Source: Oceanobacillus chungangensis (GTDB lineage Bacteria > Bacillota > Bacilli > Bacillales > Amphibacillaceae). Taken from it: DNA of 64,000 nucleotides. Under the pieces are notes generated by a model. That model ran no database searches. It worked only from the letters and a program-made list of their open reading frames with translations, and was not told where the DNA came from. Below, piece by piece: positions 61,259-64,000 of the stretch. The stretch lies in NCBI RefSeq assembly GCF_003369565.1, contig NZ_PIOD01000020.1, positions 63,632-127,631 of the forward strand, written 5' to 3'. Both the position numbers and the translations under genes were made by a program. The first letter of the stretch is position 1; each line of letters begins with the position of its first letter.

Positions 61259-62539
61259 ATGGAAAACAAAGCAATATTAGTTGGTGTTAATTTAAATAAA
61301 CAGGAGCATGATTTTCAATACTCAATGGAGGAATTAGAAAATTTAGCCATTGCTTGTAATATTAAATCGGTTGGGAGTGTAACGCAGAACCTAAATCGGA
61401 TTAACCAAGCGCATTATATTGGTTCAGGAAAAATAGAAGAGCTCCAGGAAATGGTTGAAGAAACTGGAGCAGATACAATCATTTTTGATGACGAGTTATC
61501 TCCATCACAAATTCGAAATTTAGAGTCCGTCATACCAGACTGTGAAGTTGTTGACCGCACAACGCTAATACTTGAAATTTTTGCCAAGCGTGCTAAGACA
61601 AGAGAATCAAAATTACAAGTTGAGATTGCGCAATTAAGATACCGGCTTCCAAGATTAATTGGTAGTCGTGAATCGTTAGGGCGCCAAGGTGGTGGATCAG
61701 GGCTGAATAACCGCGGTGCTGGTGAAACGAAATTAGAGATGGATCGTCGAAAGATTGAAGAACAAATTGCAAAGTTAAGCAGGGAATTAGAGCATTTAGT
61801 AGGCCAAAGGAAAATGCAAAGGCGGAAGCGGGAAAAGAATGAAATCTCTGTTGTTTCCCTCGTTGGCTATACGAACGCAGGCAAGTCAACGATGATGAAT
61901 GCAGTGTTAGAATCCTATAATGGGGAAAAGGATAAACATGTATTTGAAAAGAATATGCTATTTGCGACGCTAGAGACATCTGTTAGAAGTGTAACGCTAG
62001 CAACGAATCAAAGCTTTTTACTAACGGACACGGTAGGATTTATTAATAAGCTGCCACATCATCTCGTCAAGGCTTTCCGTTCTACTTTAGAAGAAGTTGC
62101 AGAAGCGGATTTACTAATTCATGTGATTGATGTTTCCAATCCGCATCATCAGGAGCAGCGGCAGCTCACGAATGAAATATTAGGAGAGATTGGCATAGAA
62201 GGTATCCCAGTAATCCATGTATATAATAAAGTGGACTTACTGGAAGAAGAATATCCTTTGGTGGATGGCGATAAGGTTTATGTCTCCGCGAAGAATAGAC
62301 AGGGTATGGACGCATTAATGGAACAAATCAAGCAACATATTTTTAATGATTATGCCCGATGCGAATTACTTATTCCATATAATGAGGGCCAAGTCGTATC
62401 CTATTTTAATGAACATGCGAATGTTTTGGAGGAGGATTTTGCATCAGAAGGAACAAAATTGATAGTTGAATGTAAAAAAGCAGATGCAGAAAAATTCCGG
62501 AAATATATTACACATATATATAGGAAGGAAGAAGAATAA
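61259..62539 (+). CDS. hflX: HflX, ribosome-associated/splitting GTPase
   Basis: The 426-residue protein has the HflX N-terminal domain (HYIGSGKIEEL, DDELSPSQIRNLE, DRTTLILEIFAKRA), a glycine-rich linker (GRQGGGSGLNNRGAGETKLE) and the G domain: GYTNAGKST (about residue 203), DTVGFINKLPHHLV and NKVDLL. HflX splits stalled ribosomes, and in Listeria it confers lincosamide and macrolide tolerance. GGGGGGAAAG precedes ATG. The stop overlaps mph by one base (TAATG). Confidence 0.95.
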   Translation: MENKAILVGVNLNKQEHDFQYSMEELENLAIACNIKSVGSVTQNLNRINQAHYIGSGKIEELQEMVEETGADTIIFDDELSPSQIRNLESVIPDCEVVDRTTLILEIFAKRAKTRESKLQVEIAQLRYRLPRLIGSRESLGRQGGGSGLNNRGAGETKLEMDRRKIEEQIAKLSRELEHLVGQRKMQRRKREKNEISVVSLVGYTNAGKSTMMNAVLESYNGEKDKHVFEKNMLFATLETSVRSVTLATNQSFLLTDTVGFINKLPHHLVKAFRSTLEEVAEADLLIHVIDVSNPHHQEQRQLTNEILGEIGIEGIPVIHVYNKVDLLEEEYPLVDGDKVYVSAKNRQGMDALMEQIKQHIFNDYARCELLIPYNEGQVVSYFNEHANVLEEDFASEGTKLIVECKKADAEKFRKYITHIYRKEEE

Positions 62540-63438
62540 TGACATTAAACAAGGCGAGTATTATTGAAATAGCAAAGAGGCATGGAATAGATGTAGTGGA
62601 GGGTTCATTGAGATTCAATGAATCCGGATTGGATTTCCAAGTTGTTTTTGCAACGGATCCTGAAGGAGTAAACTGGGTATTAAGATTTCCGAGACGTGTT
62701 GATGTTATACCTACAGCTAAAAAAGAGAAATTAATTCTCGATATAGTAGAACCAATCCTAAAAATTGAAGCGCCAAATTGGATTGTTTTTTCAGATGAAT
62801 TAATCGCCTATAAACTGTTAAGTGGAATCCCAGCTGGTACAATTGATCCAGCAGCCAAGGCATATATATGGGAAATCGATGAAAAAAATGTACCAAAGAA
62901 CTACTATGAAACATTAGGTCGTGCCATGGCAGAACTGCATGCAATCGATCATAGTGAAGCGAAGCAAGCAGGATTAACGGTCTTAACACCGCAGGAAATA
63001 AGAAAAACGATGGTTGATAGAATGGGAAATGTAAGGGCTAGGTTTGGTGTGAGTGACAAGCTCTGGGAACGCTGGCAAAAATGGACTGGAAATGATTCCA
63101 TTTGGCCGAAACGTACAGCATTCATTCACGGCGATTTGCATCCTGGTCATATTTTAATCGATGAAGAGCAACATGTAACGGGGTTTATTGACTGGACAGA
63201 AGCCCGTGTTGACGATGTGGCTCATGATTTTGTATCTCATCTAATGGCCTTTGGCGAGGATTCATTAAAAAAATTAATTACATCTTACGAAAAGTCGGGA
63301 GGCTATGTTTGGTCTTCTATGTTTGATCATATTGTAGAGTTGCAAGCAGCATATCCTATTGGCATCGCTGAATTTGCGATAAAGTCTGGATTGCCTGATA
63401 TGGAAGAAATGGCGAAGGAGGCACTTGGTGTAAAGTAG
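62539..63438 (+). CDS. mph: Macrolide 2'-phosphotransferase, Mph(K)/Mph(B)-like
   Basis: The 299-residue kinase-fold protein begins with the Mph N-terminus (ANWVLRFPRR-like; here VNWVLRFPRRVDV). The catalytic loop FIHGDLHPGHILID (Asp about residue 197) and the metal site GFIDWTEARVDD follow. KLLSGIPAGTIDP and DFVSHLMAFGEDSL are typical of macrolide kinases such as B. subtilis YcbJ/Mph(K). It would inactivate macrolides by phosphorylating the desosamine 2'-OH. It is coupled to hflX by TAATG. Confidence 0.9.
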   Translation: MTLNKASIIEIAKRHGIDVVEGSLRFNESGLDFQVVFATDPEGVNWVLRFPRRVDVIPTAKKEKLILDIVEPILKIEAPNWIVFSDELIAYKLLSGIPAGTIDPAAKAYIWEIDEKNVPKNYYETLGRAMAELHAIDHSEAKQAGLTVLTPQEIRKTMVDRMGNVRARFGVSDKLWERWQKWTGNDSIWPKRTAFIHGDLHPGHILIDEEQHVTGFIDWTEARVDDVAHDFVSHLMAFGEDSLKKLITSYEKSGGYVWSSMFDHIVELQAAYPIGIAEFAIKSGLPDMEEMAKEALGVK

Positions 63439-63471
63439 TAGCTAGTATCTAATGGCAAGGGAATCTGTTTT

Positions 63472-63496
63472 GTGAGAGAAGTATTTTTTCTCTCAC
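63472..63496 (+). terminator. Weak terminator after mph
   Basis: GTGAGAGAA / TTCTCTCAC hairpin, without a strong T-run beyond it. It is followed by a 20-codon frame at 63521-63583 with GGAGG upstream (MYRKKGFTRINGGIYNKISG) that I do not recognise. Confidence 0.45.
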
Positions 63497-63595
63497 TAAA
63501 TAGTAATTGGAGGATTGAATATGTATAGAAAGAAGGGATTCACACGTATTAATGGGGGAATATACAATAAAATATCAGGATAGTAGAAAAAGTTA

Positions 63596-64000
63596 TTGAC
63601 ATATTACCACGAAGAGCGTAATATGAATTTTGCTGTTAAAAAAGGGTTGGTTATTCAGACCGATAACAGTATCTTTCTAGAGTATAGTAAGAAAATTAAA
63701 CAATAAAAAAGTTATTGACTTTTAATTATCTGGATGATATGATATAAAAGTTGTCGCAAAAACAACAAGAAATGTTCAAGAAAAAAGTTGTTGACAACAA
63801 GAATTGATTTATGATATATTAATAAAGTTGCTGTTTTGATAAGTAACTTAACATTTGCTCTTTGAAAACTGAACAAAACAACCAGTATGTCAACGAAAAG
63901 AAACTTGGTTTCTTTTCAAAAAACAAGAAGGTAACACTTCTTAAAGCTAAGACATTATATGAAGTTGATTGGTGTCAATTTCATTTCAAACACTTTATTG
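63596..64000 (+). promoter_or_regulatory. rRNA operon promoters P1-P3 and leader
   Basis: Three tandem promoters are visible: TTGACA/TAATAT (63596-63624, 17-base spacer), TTGACT/TATGAT (63715-63743, 17) and TTGACA/TATATT (63791-63820, 18). The boxA-like TGCTCTTTGA at 63856-63865 and GAAAACTGAACA follow, as in Bacillaceae pre-16S leaders. The 16S gene must begin beyond the window. Confidence 0.8.

Noticed and set aside
63521..63583. 20-codon ORF before the rRNA promoters
   Set aside because: It has a fair ribosome site but no recognisable pattern, and it lies after a weak terminator. It is mentioned under the terminator and not called as a gene.

Overview
The window looks like a chromosomal stretch from an AT-rich, Gram-positive, endospore-former-type Bacillaceae bacterium, perhaps Oceanobacillus- or Virgibacillus-like (genus is inference). 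The evidence is strong AGGAGG-type ribosome sites, TTGACA/TATAAT promoters, and many proteins that read like Bacillus subtilis families: BmrA, MntABCD, CatE, the Mhq enzymes, YwnA/YwnB, QueT and Mph(K)/YcbJ. The right edge (63.6-64.0 kb) carries three tandem promoters and a boxA-like leader typical of an rRNA operon; the 16S gene itself lies outside.

Layout. 0-8 kb: the end of a BrnQ transporter, a GntR regulator, a compact ribA-ribD-HAD phosphatase operon, EcsC, a TetR remnant, an RluA-type pseudouridine synthase and a secreted glycerophosphodiesterase. 8-13.5 kb: a tandem MerR regulator divergent from a UvrA-like drug-resistance ATPase, then BmrA. 13.7-18.3 kb: aroD and mntABCD with two MntR-like boxes around the promoter. 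18.3-25.5 kb: catalase, a decayed yfkAB gene, a tiny type I holin-like toxin, a CHY zinc-finger protein, a frameshifted luciferase-like monooxygenase, an AAC(6')-like acetyltransferase, MscS and PlsC. 25.5-33.3 kb: preQ1-riboswitch-controlled queT, catE, a second luciferase-like monooxygenase, a 33-copy 20-bp minisatellite, a quinone/catechol detoxification operon under a MarR repressor, and an Rrf2/YwnB pair. 33.3-44 kb: a SigB-type stress protein, an AraC-GH39 fusion, a NorB-like efflux pump, an M20 amidohydrolase, FetAB and an antibiotic-resistance ABC-F protein behind an attenuator. 44-53 kb: an ArsR-like regulator with MFS pump, a PadR pair, a DUF4173 membrane protein, a second UppS, and mhqN-mhqO. 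53-60.6 kb: a divergent Fur-controlled siderophore uptake locus and a LytTR/DUF3021 pair. 60.8-63.4 kb: a leader peptide and terminator ahead of hflX-mph.

The most striking system is the hflX-mph operon. A ribosome-splitting GTPase and a macrolide phosphotransferase are overlapped by one base. They lie downstream of a 15-codon leader peptide, MASIRLRLQTLKNVN, which carries the Arg-Leu-Arg motif of macrolide-dependent ribosome stalling and is followed by an intrinsic terminator. A second attenuator, with a three-codon leader ORF and three mutually complementary RNA segments, precedes the ABC-F gene. With BmrA, the UvrA-like protein, NorB and the AAC(6')-like enzyme, the window is rich in antibiotic defence, much of it wired to translation sensing.

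The intergenic DNA is also notable. Two dispersed repeat families recur: a composite element of about 300 bp (four copies) and a two-hairpin element (six copies). In the second family hairpin I stays paired although its sequence changes, and two copies sit at or near truncated genes. There are also tandem arrays of 20-22 bp period. Shared operators connect distant loci: an AT-rich palindrome before the MarR gene and mhqN, and TGTAAC-N7-GTTACA before both ywnA-like and ywnB-like genes.
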